A stretch of 52,778 nt of DNA from Streptomyces aureocirculatus (GCF_000720475.1 NZ_JOAP01000064.1:1-52778); one strand, 5' to 3'. Counted from the first letter of the stretch, positions 28,333 through 37,481 are shown. Notes: generated from the sequence alone by a model not told the origin. Program-made: numbers and translations.

Positions 28333-29415
28333 CTACTGGTCCGAGGAGAAGCGGACCGCCCCCGCCGGCAGCCTGGCTTCGCACCACACCCGCGCGCCCG
28401 CCCGCAGCTCATTGTCGGCACCGACACACGCGCCGTCGCCCACCACCGCGTCGGTGAGGACCGAGCGCGCGCCCACGGAGGCCCGGGCGCCGATGAGGGA
28501 GTCGGTGATGACGGCGCCGGGTTCGATGACGGCGCCGGAGAGGACCGTGCTGCCGACCAGTTGGGCACCCTCACCGACCACGGCGTCCTCGCCGACCACC
28601 GTGCCGCCGGTGAGCTTGGCGTCGGAGGCGACGTGGGCGGAGGGCAGGACGAGGCGGTCGCCGCAGCGGCCGGGGACCGCCGGGGACGGGGCGCGGCCGA
28701 GGACCAGGTCGGCGGAGCCGCGGACGAAGGCCTGGGGGGTGCCGAGGTCCAGCCAGTAGGTCGAGTCGACCATGCCCTGGAGGTGGGCACCGGAGGCGAG
28801 GAGGTCCGGGAACGTCTCGCGTTCCACGGAGACGGGGCGGCCCGCGGGGATGGTGTCGATGACCGAGCGGCGGAACACGTACGCGCCCGCGTTGATCTGG
28901 TCGGTGACGATCTCCTGGGGCGTCTGGGGCTTCTCCAGGAAGGCGGTGACGCGGCCGGTCGGGTCGGTGGGGACGAGGCCGTAGGCGCGAGGGTCGGAGA
29001 CCTTCGTCAGGTGGAGGGAGACCTCCGCGTCGACGCGCTCGTGCTCGGCGACCAGGGCGCGGATGTCAAGGCCCGTGAGGATGTCGCCGTTGAAGATCAG
29101 GACGGGGTCCTCGGGGCCCGAGTGCAGGCGCGGGGCGACGTTGCGGATGGCGCCGCCGGTGCCGAGGGGCTCCTCCTCCGTGACGTACTCGATGTGCAGG
29201 CCGAGCGCCGAGCCGTCGCCGAAGTAGGGCTCGAAGACCTCCGCCAGATAGGAGGTGGCCAGGACGATGTGGTCGACTCCGGCCGCACGCGCGCGGGCGA
29301 GCTGGTGGGTGAGGAACGGGACGCCCGCCGCGGGGACCATCGGCTTGGGCGTGTTCACCGTGAGCGGCCGCAGCCGGGTGCCCTTGCCGCCGACCAGGAG
29401 GATCGCTTCTGTCAC
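28333..29415 (-). CDS. Sugar-nucleotide pyrophosphorylase (mannose-1-phosphate guanylyltransferase-like)
   Basis: This 360-residue enzyme should join a sugar-1-phosphate to an NTP, making an NDP-sugar such as GDP-mannose. EAILLVGGKGTRLRPLTVNTPKPMVP is the nucleotide-binding signature with its catalytic Lys and Arg. LIFNGDILTGLD holds the metal Asp, and FLEKP and INAGAYVFRRSVID are further landmarks. From ~residue 250 a left-handed beta-helix of hexapeptide repeats follows (VVGEDAVVGEGAQLVGSTVLSGAVIEPGAVITDS). The nucleotide is not certain from sequence: a glucose or mannose substrate is possible. Together with manA and manB, GDP-mannose is the best guess. The GTG start (29415) matches the conserved N-terminus; its ribosome site is weak. 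Confidence 0.88.
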   Translation of the reverse strand: MTEAILLVGGKGTRLRPLTVNTPKPMVPAAGVPFLTHQLARARAAGVDHIVLATSYLAEVFEPYFGDGSALGLHIEYVTEEEPLGTGGAIRNVAPRLHSGPEDPVLIFNGDILTGLDIRALVAEHERVDAEVSLHLTKVSDPRAYGLVPTDPTGRVTAFLEKPQTPQEIVTDQINAGAYVFRRSVIDTIPAGRPVSVERETFPDLLASGAHLQGMVDSTYWLDLGTPQAFVRGSADLVLGRAPSPAVPGRCGDRLVLPSAHVASDAKLTGGTVVGEDAVVGEGAQLVGSTVLSGAVIEPGAVITDSLIGARASVGARSVLTDAVVGDGACVGADNELRAGARVWCEARLPAGAVRFSSDQ

Positions 29416-29510
29416 CTGTCGTCTCTGCTTCCTGCTGGGGCCGGCCGAGGTTGTGTTTCGGCCGGCCAGTTTATGCAGATGTATGAGCGGACCGCGCAGG
29501 GCGACAGGCC

Positions 29511-30947
29511 CTAGCGGCCCTGGTAGCGAGCCGAAGCGGACCGGGCCGTTCCGAGCTTCTTGTACAGGCGGCGGCCGGGGCACTCGGTACGGAACCCGTC
29601 CCGGTGGCCGGAGATCACATTGAGCTTGACGGTGCTGCCCTTCTTGTACAGATTGCCACCGCCCGACTTCAAGTAGGTCTTGCCGCGTGGATTGGCCCCG
29701 AACAGGCCGAGCTTCCACGCGGTGAGCTTCGCCACGGCGGTCACCGCGGCCTTGGGCGGGATGGCGGTGGTGAACGATCCGATGACGGCGATGCCCATGC
29801 TGTTGGTGTTGAAACCGAGAGTGTGCGCGCCGAGAACCGCCTTGGCCACACCCCCCGCACGGCCTTCGTAGATGTTTCCGCACTTGTCGACAGCGAAGTT
29901 GTAGCCGAAGTCACGCCACCCGCTGCTCTTGACGTGGTAGCGGTAGATACTGCGCAGGACGGAGGGCGACTGCGAGCAGCGGTAGTTGTTGCCGGTGGCG
30001 CTGTGGTGCAGGAAGGCGGCCTTGACGGTCCTGGTGTACGCGAAGTTCCGCTCGCGCAGGCTCTCGTCGGCGCCCCAGCCGCGGCGCGTGACGATGCGCG
30101 GGCGCGGGCCGATGTACGGCTTGGCCCTGGCGGCGTCGGTGCCGTAGGCGTCCGCCAGGTACGCCTCCGTCGCGGCCTTGTCGAGCTCGGGGATGACCGC
30201 GGCGCCCATCGGGGCGAGCTCGGCGTTCACCGCGGACGCGGCCGCGGCCTCGGCGGTCATCAGGGACGTGCGGGCGGCTTCCACGGCCCCCGCCGGGGTG
30301 CCCTGTGCCGCGGCGTCGCTCTCGGCGCTCTGCAGGACGCCGTCCGGTGTGGCGTCGGCGGGCGGCGCCGGGTGCTCACCGGGGTCGACGAGTTCGAGGC
30401 GCAGGCCGGTGGGCAGGTCGACGCTCTTGTCCACGGGCAGCGCGTGCGCCCCGTACGAGGGCAGCGCGCGCCCGGTGTCCGTGCGCACCCGCACCTCCAC
30501 GCCGTCGGAGTCCCCGACCCACAGCGGTGCCGTCGAGCCGCGGACCCGGCCCGAGTCGCGCTCGGCCGTGCCGGGGTCGGCCGCGTGCTCGTGGTTGTGG
30601 GTCTCGACCTCCTGCCAGGGGGACCAGGTGGTGGTGCCGGTGGCGCGGGTACGGACCTGGACGCGCCCCTGCAGTTCGACGTCCGGATCGTCCCAGACGA
30701 CACCCACCAGGGAGAACGGCCGGACATCGCGCCGGGTGAGCCCCTGTTCGGGCGGCGCGGCCCCACCGCCGCCCGCGCGGTCGCGGCCCGGGCCGAGCGG
30801 CTCAAGGGGCAGCGACTGGGTGCTGCCGGGCAGTGAGTCGGCCGCGGGCCGGGTGACGGCCGCGGAGCCGGACGGCGTCAGGGCTAGGGGCAGGGCGAGC
30901 GCCGCGGCACAGGTGACACCGATCGAAGAAGAAAGGAATCCACGCAT
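29511..30947 (-). CDS. Secreted N-acetylmuramoyl-L-alanine amidase (PGRP/amidase_2 domain)
   Basis: This ~478-residue cell-wall hydrolase begins with a signal peptide (MRGFLSSSIGVTCAAALALPLALTPSGSAA). A middle region of beta-sandwich character follows. The C-terminal peptidoglycan-recognition amidase domain starts near TRRGWGADESLRER. The zinc site is visible as FLHHSATGN, GHRDGFRTECPGRRLY and the associated IGIAVIGSF-type strand (MGIAVIGSFTTAIPP). FGYNFAVDKCGNIYEGRAGG is the family core. It should cleave the MurNAc-L-Ala bond. I use ATG 30947, where the signal peptide begins. ATG 30965, six codons earlier, is equally open and neither has a ribosome site. The TAG stop is part of a TAGGGCCTGTC 11-mer. 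Confidence 0.92.
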   Translation of the reverse strand: MRGFLSSSIGVTCAAALALPLALTPSGSAAVTRPAADSLPGSTQSLPLEPLGPGRDRAGGGGAAPPEQGLTRRDVRPFSLVGVVWDDPDVELQGRVQVRTRATGTTTWSPWQEVETHNHEHAADPGTAERDSGRVRGSTAPLWVGDSDGVEVRVRTDTGRALPSYGAHALPVDKSVDLPTGLRLELVDPGEHPAPPADATPDGVLQSAESDAAAQGTPAGAVEAARTSLMTAEAAAASAVNAELAPMGAAVIPELDKAATEAYLADAYGTDAARAKPYIGPRPRIVTRRGWGADESLRERNFAYTRTVKAAFLHHSATGNNYRCSQSPSVLRSIYRYHVKSSGWRDFGYNFAVDKCGNIYEGRAGGVAKAVLGAHTLGFNTNSMGIAVIGSFTTAIPPKAAVTAVAKLTAWKLGLFGANPRGKTYLKSGGGNLYKKGSTVKLNVISGHRDGFRTECPGRRLYKKLGTARSASARYQGR

Positions 30948-31095
30948 ACGACTGATAGTTGGCATACCCGTACATAACTGTCCATCGGGAAAGTCCCGCG
31001 GCTGACGGCCCGTCGACCGCGCGGCGGTCGAACCGGCGTCCCCAACTAGGCATCGCGCAGCGGCGGCACAGCGCCGCCCGCGTACCCTTGCGGCC

Positions 31096-31854
31096 GTGAA
31101 CGCCAACGACCGCACCCCTGCCGACCTGCTGCGATCCGCGCTCGCCGCGGACCCGGGCCGCCCACTCGTCACGTACTACGACGACGCCACCGGCGAGCGC
31201 GTCGAATTGTCCGTGGCCACCTTCGCCAATTGGGTGGCCAAGACCGCCAATCTGCTCCAGGGCGATCTCTCCGCCGAGCCCGGCGACCGGCTCGCGCTGC
31301 TCCTGCCCGCGCACTGGCAGACCGCGGTCTGGCTGCTCGCGTGCTCCTCGGTGGGTGTCGTCGCGGATGTCGGCGGCGACCCGGCGGCGGCCGACCTCGT
31401 CGTCAGCGGCCCCGACCCCGAGAGCCTGGCGGCGGCGCGCAACTGTTCCGGCGAGCGGGTCGCCCTCGCCCTGCGCCCCCTCGGCGGCCGCTTCCCCCAG
31501 GCCCCGGAGGGCTTCGCCGACTACGCCGTGGAGGTGCCGGGCCAGGGTGATCGGTTCGCGCCGTACGCGCCCGTGGACCCGGACGGCCCCGCCCTCGCCG
31601 TCGCCGGCCTGGAGCTGACCGGTGCCGACCTGGTGGAGCGGGCCCGCGCCGACGCCGCCGAGCTCGGCCTCGCCCCCGGCTCCCGGCTTCTGTCCGCCCG
31701 CCCGTACGACACCTGGGACGGCCTGAGCGCGGGCCTGTACGCACCACTGGCCGCGGGCGGTTCGGTGGTCCTCTGCCGCCACCTGGACCGCCTCGCCGAC
31801 GGCGGCCTGGAGAAGCGCCTTGAGAGCGAGCGGGTCACGGCGACCGCCCGTTAG
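31096..31854 (+). CDS. TIGR03089 family protein (adenylate-forming-enzyme-like N-terminal region)
   Basis: This 252-residue actinobacterial protein resembles the N-terminal part of acyl-CoA synthetases: LVTYYDDATGERVELSVATFANWVAKTANLL, GDRLALLLPAHWQTAVWLLACSSVGVVADVGG, and a late LSAGLYAPLAAGGSVVLC strand. The essential ATP loop (S/T-S/G-G-T-G-x-P-K) and the whole C-terminal half are missing, so it should not activate an acid by itself. The length is normal for the TIGR03089 family, so this is not a fresh truncation. Its role is unknown. It is divergent from the amidase gene and upstream of the LCP cluster. Its stop lies inside TAGGGCCTGTC. Confidence 0.85.
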   Translation: MNANDRTPADLLRSALAADPGRPLVTYYDDATGERVELSVATFANWVAKTANLLQGDLSAEPGDRLALLLPAHWQTAVWLLACSSVGVVADVGGDPAAADLVVSGPDPESLAAARNCSGERVALALRPLGGRFPQAPEGFADYAVEVPGQGDRFAPYAPVDPDGPALAVAGLELTGADLVERARADAAELGLAPGSRLLSARPYDTWDGLSAGLYAPLAAGGSVVLCRHLDRLADGGLEKRLESERVTATAR

Positions 31855-32085
31855 GGCCTGTCTGACAATTCCCGTCTGCCACGCGACGCCATGCACGCCC
31901 TCTCGCCGCACCGGACGCAGACCCAAGTACGTCCAGTACGAGGGCCCGCGCCCGGCACGCCGAGAGCACGCACCTGACGCCGCGTGGCCGCCCTCCGGGC
32001 GACGACGCGCGGCGGTCCATGGTCGTAGGAGCGAGCAGAGCGATCTGTGCACCGACCCGACCAGCCGTGAGGGGTGGACCGCCAC
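31855..32085. other. Intergenic segment with a putative dispersed element
   Basis: The stretch starts GGCCTGTCTGACAATTCCCG directly after the TIGR03089 stop and runs through CAAGTACGTCCAGTACGAGG (31923-31942). These pieces match my memory of a non-coding sequence repeated in other Streptomyces genomes. The AGTACG(T)CCAGTACG part is near-palindromic. No ORF is credible, although ORFs are open on both strands. A GAGGGG ribosome site for the next gene lies at the right end. Confidence 0.45.
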
Positions 32086-33462
32086 GTGACCGACACCGCG
32101 CGCACGCCGTCCGAGCCGGGTGACCGTCCGGCCTCGGACACGCCACGCGCGGCCGCGGACGCGCAGGACGGGTCCTCGGACGCACCGGACGGCACCACGA
32201 ACGCGCCGGGCGGCACCACGAACGCGCAGGACGGGACCGTGTACGCGCAGGACGGGACCGTGTACGCGCCGGGTGCGGGCGCGAGCCCCACCGGGGTCGG
32301 CTCGCGTCGCCGCAGGCTGCGCTGGCTGCGGTACGCGGCCGTGGTGACCGCCGTCCTCGTGCTCGCCGCGGGCGGCCTCGGCTGGGCCGCGTACACCAAG
32401 CTCCAGGGAAACATCACCAAGGACACCGGCACGGCCGCCGAACTGGCCCGCTACGAGAAGGAGCGGCCGACGCCGCTGGTGCACGACGCGCAGAACATCC
32501 TGCTCATCGGCTCCGACTCACGCTCGGGTCCCGGCAACCGCAAGTACGGCCGCGACCCCGGCACCCAGCGCTCGGACACCACGATCCTGCTGCATCTGGC
32601 CGCCGACCGGCAGAGCGCGACCGCGGTGTCGCTGCCGCGCGACCTGATGGTGGACATCCCCGGCTGCCGCCGCCCCGACGGCTCCCGCACCCGCGCCCAA
32701 TTCGCCCAGTTCAACTGGGCGTTCGAATTCGGCGGCACGGCCTGCACGATCCGTACGGTGGAGAAGCTCACCGACATCCGCGTCGACCACCACATGGTGG
32801 TGGACTTCGCCGGGTTCAAGGGCATGGTGGACGCCGTCGACGGGGTCCAGGTCTGTCTGAAGGAGCCCATGGAGGACGCCGCCGCCAAGATCCGGCTCCC
32901 TGCCGGACCGCAGACACTCGACGGCGAGCAGGCCCTCGGCTACGTGCGCGCCCGCAAGTCCCTCGGCAACGGCAGCGACACCGACCGCATGGACCGGCAG
33001 CAGGAGTTCCTGGCCGCGCTCGTCAACAAGGTGCGCAGCAATGATGTCCTGCTGAATCCGGCGAAGCTCTATCCCGTTCTCGACGCGGCCACGTCGTCCC
33101 TGACGACGGACCCCGGACTCGCGAGTTTGCGTGGTTTGTACGAACTGGTGCGCGGGGTGCGCACCATCCCCACAGAACGGGTGCAATTCCTCACCGTGCC
33201 ACGGCGTTCGTACACCTATGACGCGAATCGCGACGAGTTGGTCGAGCCCGCCGCCGACGCGCTGTTCTCCCAACTGCGCAAGGACGAGCCGGTCGAGGTG
33301 GTGCGCGCGGCCACCGTGGCGAACCGCGAAGCCGCGGCCGCCGACTCGTACGAAGACGACTCCGGGGACGACACGGACGAGAAGCCCGACGACCCCACCC
33401 ATGTGCCGAGCCCTGCCCCGACATTCCGGGGCAACACGGCCGACCGGTCCTCCTGCAGGTAA
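32086..33462 (+). CDS. LCP (LytR-CpsA-Psr) family protein 1
   Basis: This 458-residue membrane protein belongs to a family that transfers lipid-linked glycopolymers to peptidoglycan on the outer face of the membrane. The cytoplasmic N-terminus contains five imperfect heptads (residues 26-60, ending AQDGTVYAQDGTVY, 21-bp DNA repeat 32161-32265), followed by one transmembrane helix (LRYAAVVTAVLVLAAGGLGWAAY). The LCP domain shows ILLIGSDSR, RSDTTILLHLA, VSLPRDLMVDIP, a KLNAAYA-equivalent reading QFNWAF, and GEQALGYVRARKS. It has no LytR C-terminal domain but an acidic Asp-rich tail. I chose GTG 32086, where GAGGGG gives 11-base spacing; the GTG at 32074 overlaps that site. Confidence 0.9.
   Translation: MTDTARTPSEPGDRPASDTPRAAADAQDGSSDAPDGTTNAPGGTTNAQDGTVYAQDGTVYAPGAGASPTGVGSRRRRLRWLRYAAVVTAVLVLAAGGLGWAAYTKLQGNITKDTGTAAELARYEKERPTPLVHDAQNILLIGSDSRSGPGNRKYGRDPGTQRSDTTILLHLAADRQSATAVSLPRDLMVDIPGCRRPDGSRTRAQFAQFNWAFEFGGTACTIRTVEKLTDIRVDHHMVVDFAGFKGMVDAVDGVQVCLKEPMEDAAAKIRLPAGPQTLDGEQALGYVRARKSLGNGSDTDRMDRQQEFLAALVNKVRSNDVLLNPAKLYPVLDAATSSLTTDPGLASLRGLYELVRGVRTIPTERVQFLTVPRRSYTYDANRDELVEPAADALFSQLRKDEPVEVVRAATVANREAAAADSYEDDSGDDTDEKPDDPTHVPSPAPTFRGNTADRSSCR
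32161..32265. repeat. 21-bp tandem repeat in the N-terminus of LCP protein 1
   Basis: Five 21-bp units encode AQDGSSD, APDGTTN, APGGTTN, AQDGTVY and AQDGTVY. The last two are identical in DNA. The array lies in the cytoplasmic tail before the transmembrane helix and keeps the frame. Confidence 0.9.
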
Positions 33463-33490
33463 AACGGGCATCTCCGGGAAGACCGCTCAC

Positions 33491-33545
33491 AACCCGCTTC
33501 CCACCCGCTTCCCGCCCACTTCCCAACCGCTTCCCAGCCGCTTGC
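33491..33545. repeat. Five-copy 11-bp tandem repeat downstream of LCP gene 1
   Basis: Units of consensus CANCCGCTTCC occupy 33491-33501, 33502-33512, 33513-33523, 33524-33534 and 33535-33545. The 11-bp period is close to one helical turn. It lies in the 290-base gap between LCP genes 1 and 2, whose remaining sequence shows only a GGAGGA ribosome site at its end. Confidence 0.85.
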
Positions 33546-33752
33546 CAAAGGAATTGGGTGGATTGCCCAGTTGTAGGGCCCCGGACGGACAGTGGAATTT
33601 GTCACCGGCGTCGTTGGACGCTGAACTGGGCGGATAGTGTGAGCCGATCCGGTGTTCCGGCCTACCAGGCCGCGCACCGCTGTACGACTGACCGAGCGCC
33701 TTCTTGAGGGGGGAAAGGCGCCGCGTGGCCCTGACGGAGGACGCAAACAACC

Positions 33753-35648
33753 GTGGACGCGCAAGGCCGTGGGCCCCACAGGGGAGAGCGAGGCGACTTC
33801 CATGAGAGGGCGGTGGCGGGTGACGGGCGGGCAGATGACATCGACCCCGCAGACCAATGGGTGCTCAACCCGCAGACCGGCGAATACGAACTGCGACTGA
33901 GTCCCTCCGCAGGGCAGTCGACGCCGCCCGGAGTGCCCGGCCCACGTGGTGGTGCCGCGTCCAGCCCCGGCGCGAACGGCGCGGGGCGGCCCGGTGGCAG
34001 GCGCGGCCGCGAGCCGGACCCCGGGCAGGGGCGGGAGCGCGGTGGCGGCACCCGTGGCCGCGAGCAGGGCGGTGGCACCCGTGGCCGCGAGCAGGGCGGC
34101 AGCCGGGAGCACGGCCGTGAGCAGGTGCCGGGACAGCGTCGGCGGCGGGCCGCGCCGCCGGAGGCCACGGCGGGCGGGCGGCGCAAGCAGCGCCCCAAGA
34201 AGAAGTCCGCCGGCAAGCGGGTCGCCGTCTGGTCGGGCGGCACGATGGCCTTCGTGGTCGTCGCCGCGGCCGTGGGCGGCTATCTGTACTACCAGCACCT
34301 GAACGGCAACATCACGTCCGTGTCCGACGACGGCGCGGGCACCGGCGGGTTCAGCAAGGACCGTGCCATCAACATCCTGCTCGTCGGCACGGACAAGCGC
34401 AGCGGCAAGGGCAACGCGGGCTACGGCGACGAGGGCAGCGCCGGACACGCGGACACCACGCTCCTGCTGCACGTCTCCAAGGACCGCTCCAACGCGACCG
34501 CGCTGAGCATCCCGCGCGACATGATCACCGACATCCCGGACTGCCCCACCAAGCAGGACGACGGCTCCACCAAGGTCATCCAGGGTTCGAAGAACGTCCG
34601 CTTCAACCAGAGCCTCGGCCAGAACGACCGCACGCCGAGCTGCACGATGCGTACGGTCACCGAGATCACCGGCATAAAGCTCGACCACTTCATGGTGGCC
34701 GACTTCAACGCGGTCAAGACGCTGTCCAGCGCGGTCGACGGCGTGGACGTGTGCCTCGCCAAGGACATCGACGACCCCAAGTCGCATCTGAAGCTGCCCA
34801 AGGGCAAGCACACGATCGAGGGCGAGAAGGCGCTCGCGTTCGTGCGCACCCGGCACACCGTCGGCAACGGCGGCGACTTGAGCCGGATCGAGCTCCAGCA
34901 GCAGTTCCTCAGCTCCCTGATGCGCAAGCTCAAGTCCGGGGGCACGCTGACCAGCCCGAAGAAGATGATAAGTCTGGCGGAGGCGGGCACGAAGGCGCTC
35001 ACCGTCGACTCCAGGATCGGCGACATAATGAAACTCCGTGACCTCGGCATGGAGCTCGGCAAGCTCGACATGAAGAACCTGACCTTCGCGACCATGCCCG
35101 TGATCGACAACCCCGCCGAGAAGACACCCGTGACGGTCGTCCCGAAACAGCCGCAGGCCGACAAGCTGTTCTCGATGATGCGGGAGGACGTGTCGCTGAC
35201 CGAGGTCAAGAAGCAGCAGAAGAAGGAGAAGGCCGCGGTGGCGGCCCGCCTCAAGGGCCCCAAGTCCGACCCCTCCGACGTGCGAGTCGACATCTACAAC
35301 GGCAGCGGCAAGACGGGCGCCGCTCAGGCGACTCTCAGTTGGCTGCAGAACAATGAAGGCGTGACCAAGTCCAGCCAGCAGGGGAATGCGCCGCAGAACC
35401 TGGGCAAGACGTCCCTGGAGTACGGCGCCGACCAGGCCGACCAGGCCCGGCGGCTCGCCGAGCTCATGGGGCTGCCCGGGGCCGCGCTGAAGCAGGGCAA
35501 GAGCGAGAAGAACGACCAGGGGCTGCCCGCGATGGTGCTGACCCTTGGTGCGGACTTCAAGGGCGCGGGGGTGCCCATCACCGCTCCGTCGAAGGCGCCG
35601 GACGGCATCCAGAAGGTCGAGGCCGACAAATCCGTGTGCGCCAAGTGA
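33753..35648 (+). CDS. LCP family protein 2 with LytR C-terminal domain
   Basis: This 631-residue membrane protein has an N-terminal DIDPADQWVLNPQTGEYELRL segment, recognisable from Streptomyces LCP proteins. A Gly/Arg-rich linker contains two 27-bp repeats coding GGGTRGREQ (34041-34094). A transmembrane helix (MAFVVVAAAVGGYLYYQHL) follows. The LCP domain has INILLVGTDKR, HADTTLLLHVSKDRSNATALSIPRDMITDIP, a divergent VRFNQSL, and GEKALAFVRTRHTVGNGGD. The C-terminal LytR_C domain starts about VRVDIYNGSGKTGAAQATL. It likely ligates wall glycopolymers. GGAGGA lies 11 bases before the GTG. Confidence 0.92.
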   Translation: MDAQGRGPHRGERGDFHERAVAGDGRADDIDPADQWVLNPQTGEYELRLSPSAGQSTPPGVPGPRGGAASSPGANGAGRPGGRRGREPDPGQGRERGGGTRGREQGGGTRGREQGGSREHGREQVPGQRRRRAAPPEATAGGRRKQRPKKKSAGKRVAVWSGGTMAFVVVAAAVGGYLYYQHLNGNITSVSDDGAGTGGFSKDRAINILLVGTDKRSGKGNAGYGDEGSAGHADTTLLLHVSKDRSNATALSIPRDMITDIPDCPTKQDDGSTKVIQGSKNVRFNQSLGQNDRTPSCTMRTVTEITGIKLDHFMVADFNAVKTLSSAVDGVDVCLAKDIDDPKSHLKLPKGKHTIEGEKALAFVRTRHTVGNGGDLSRIELQQQFLSSLMRKLKSGGTLTSPKKMISLAEAGTKALTVDSRIGDIMKLRDLGMELGKLDMKNLTFATMPVIDNPAEKTPVTVVPKQPQADKLFSMMREDVSLTEVKKQQKKEKAAVAARLKGPKSDPSDVRVDIYNGSGKTGAAQATLSWLQNNEGVTKSSQQGNAPQNLGKTSLEYGADQADQARRLAELMGLPGAALKQGKSEKNDQGLPAMVLTLGADFKGAGVPITAPSKAPDGIQKVEADKSVCAK

Positions 35649-35679
35649 CCTGAGACGGTTGTTTCACGTCTCACATAAC

Positions 35680-35721
35680 GCCCCGCGTGGCGGCGGGCCG
35701 GTGACCGCCGCCGCGTGGGGC
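35680..35721 (+). terminator. Predicted terminator after LCP gene 2
   Basis: A 17-bp stem with two mismatched or wobble pairs (35680-35696 with 35705-35721) encloses an 8-base loop, 31 bases after the LCP gene 2 stop. LCP gene 3 begins 68 bases further on. Confidence 0.6.
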
Positions 35722-35789
35722 GGCGGCAGTGCGCCGCAAGTCACCGCGGGGCGACCGCACTTGGCAAGCAGGGCGGGGAGGGGACAGGG

Positions 35790-37457
35790 ATGGGGCAGAG
35801 CAGTGTCCGTGGGGAGGGGGCGCCCAGCGCCGCCAAGGCCCGGGACGGGGCGTCCTCCGACAGACCCCGCAAGCTCCGCGAAGGCGGTACCGCGGGTCCG
35901 GGCGTCAAAGAGGGCGAGGCGGGGCCGCCGGGGAAAGGCGGAGGCGGCGGTGGGGGCGACGGCAGGCACCCGCGGCGCCGCAAGCGCCGGATACTGCGCT
36001 GGTCGGCGACGATCCTCTCGGTCCTGATACTCGGCACGGCCGCCGCCGGATACCTCTACTACCAGCACCTGAACGACAACCTGGAGACGGACGACCTGAA
36101 CCTGGGGGAGCACCGCGCGCCCGAGCCCACCCCCAATTCCGCGGGTCAGACACCCCTGAACATCCTCCTGATCGGCTCCGACGCCCGCGACTCCAAGGAG
36201 AACCAGAAGCTCGGCGGCGCCAAGGACACCTTCGGCGGCCCGCCCCTCGCGGACGTACAGATGCTCCTGCACCTCTCGGCGGACCGCACCAACATGTCCG
36301 TCATCAGCATGCCGCGCGACACCCTGCTGACCATCCCCAAGTGCACGGACCCGGACGACGGCAAGGTCTACAAGGAGACCGGGCCGCGCATGATGACGAA
36401 CGAGTCCCTGGGCCGCGGGGGGCCCGGCTGCACGGTCGCCACCTGGGAGAAGCTGACCAATATCCACATCAATCACTTCGTGATGGTCGACTTCTCGGGT
36501 GTGGTGTCGATGGCGGACGCGATCGGCGGCGTACCCGTCTGCGTGGACAAGAACATCCACTCGCGCACCAGCCGGGGCAAGGGCTCGGGCCTGAAGCTGG
36601 AGAAGGGCACCTCGAACATCAAGGGCGAGCAGGCCTTGCAGTGGCTGCGCACGCGCTACGGCTTCGAGGACGGCAGCGACATAGCGCGCGCCAAGGCCCA
36701 GCACATGTACATGAATTCGCTGGTCCGCACGCTCCGTGAGAACACCGGTCTGACCAGCCCCAACCGGCTCCGCAAGCTCGCCGAGAACGCGACGCGCGCC
36801 CTGAAGGTCGACCCGGGCCTCGGCTCCGTCATGAAGCTCTACGGCCTCGGCAACGAGCTGAAGAAGGTGTCGCCGGAGCGCACCACGATGACGACGATGC
36901 CGTTCGAGTACTCGGGTTCCCGTGTGGTGCCCAAGCCCGGTGACGCCGAGAAGCTCTTCCGTCTCGTACGGGACGACATCGCCCTGGACGGCAAGGACGA
37001 GCGCAAGCCCGCGAAGGAGAAGCTGTCGGACGACCCGGCGGCGCCGGACGACAGGATCGCGCTCCAGGTCCGCAACGGCACCCGCACCGCCACCGAGCCC
37101 CCGGTCAGCCGCCGTGCGAGCGCCGTCGCCGAGCTGCTCGCCGAGAAGGGCTTCACGAAGGCGGCCCCCGACCCGGCGTCGGCACTGACCGAGGCCAGGA
37201 CCGTCGTCCGCTATCCGAGCCTGGAGCTGGAGGGCGACGCCCAGCGCGTCGCCAAGTCCCTCGGCCTGCCGCTGAGCGCGGTGAAGAAGTCCACGGACGT
37301 CTCCGGCATCACGCTCGTCGTCGGCTCCGACTGGCGCGAGGGCGCCGAGCCGAAGAAGGCGAAGAAGTCGGACGACAGCACGCCCGAGTCCGCGGACGCC
37401 CTGAACGGCTCCGATTCCAAGGCCTGCATGAAGGTGGACCCGAACTTCACCTGGTAG
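35790..37457 (+). CDS. LCP family protein 3 with LytR C-terminal domain
   Basis: This 555-residue membrane protein starts MGQSSVRGEGAPS and has a Gly-rich basic linker, then a transmembrane helix (LRWSATILSVLILGTAAAGYLYYQHL). The LCP domain includes LNILLIGSDARDSKENQKLGG, ADVQMLLHLSADRTNMSVISMPRDTLLTIP, the divergent MMTNESLGRGG, and GEQALQWLRTRYGFEDGSD. A LytR_C domain follows (IALQVRNGTRTATEPPVSRRASAVAELL). GGGGAGGGG lies close before the ATG at 35790. The in-frame GTG-like reading 25 codons upstream has no support. It converges on the glycosyltransferase gene with a 24-base gap. Confidence 0.92.
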   Translation: MGQSSVRGEGAPSAAKARDGASSDRPRKLREGGTAGPGVKEGEAGPPGKGGGGGGGDGRHPRRRKRRILRWSATILSVLILGTAAAGYLYYQHLNDNLETDDLNLGEHRAPEPTPNSAGQTPLNILLIGSDARDSKENQKLGGAKDTFGGPPLADVQMLLHLSADRTNMSVISMPRDTLLTIPKCTDPDDGKVYKETGPRMMTNESLGRGGPGCTVATWEKLTNIHINHFVMVDFSGVVSMADAIGGVPVCVDKNIHSRTSRGKGSGLKLEKGTSNIKGEQALQWLRTRYGFEDGSDIARAKAQHMYMNSLVRTLRENTGLTSPNRLRKLAENATRALKVDPGLGSVMKLYGLGNELKKVSPERTTMTTMPFEYSGSRVVPKPGDAEKLFRLVRDDIALDGKDERKPAKEKLSDDPAAPDDRIALQVRNGTRTATEPPVSRRASAVAELLAEKGFTKAAPDPASALTEARTVVRYPSLELEGDAQRVAKSLGLPLSAVKKSTDVSGITLVVGSDWREGAEPKKAKKSDDSTPESADALNGSDSKACMKVDPNFTW

Positions 37458-37481
37458 CCGAGCGGTGCCCGGGAGGCCCGG

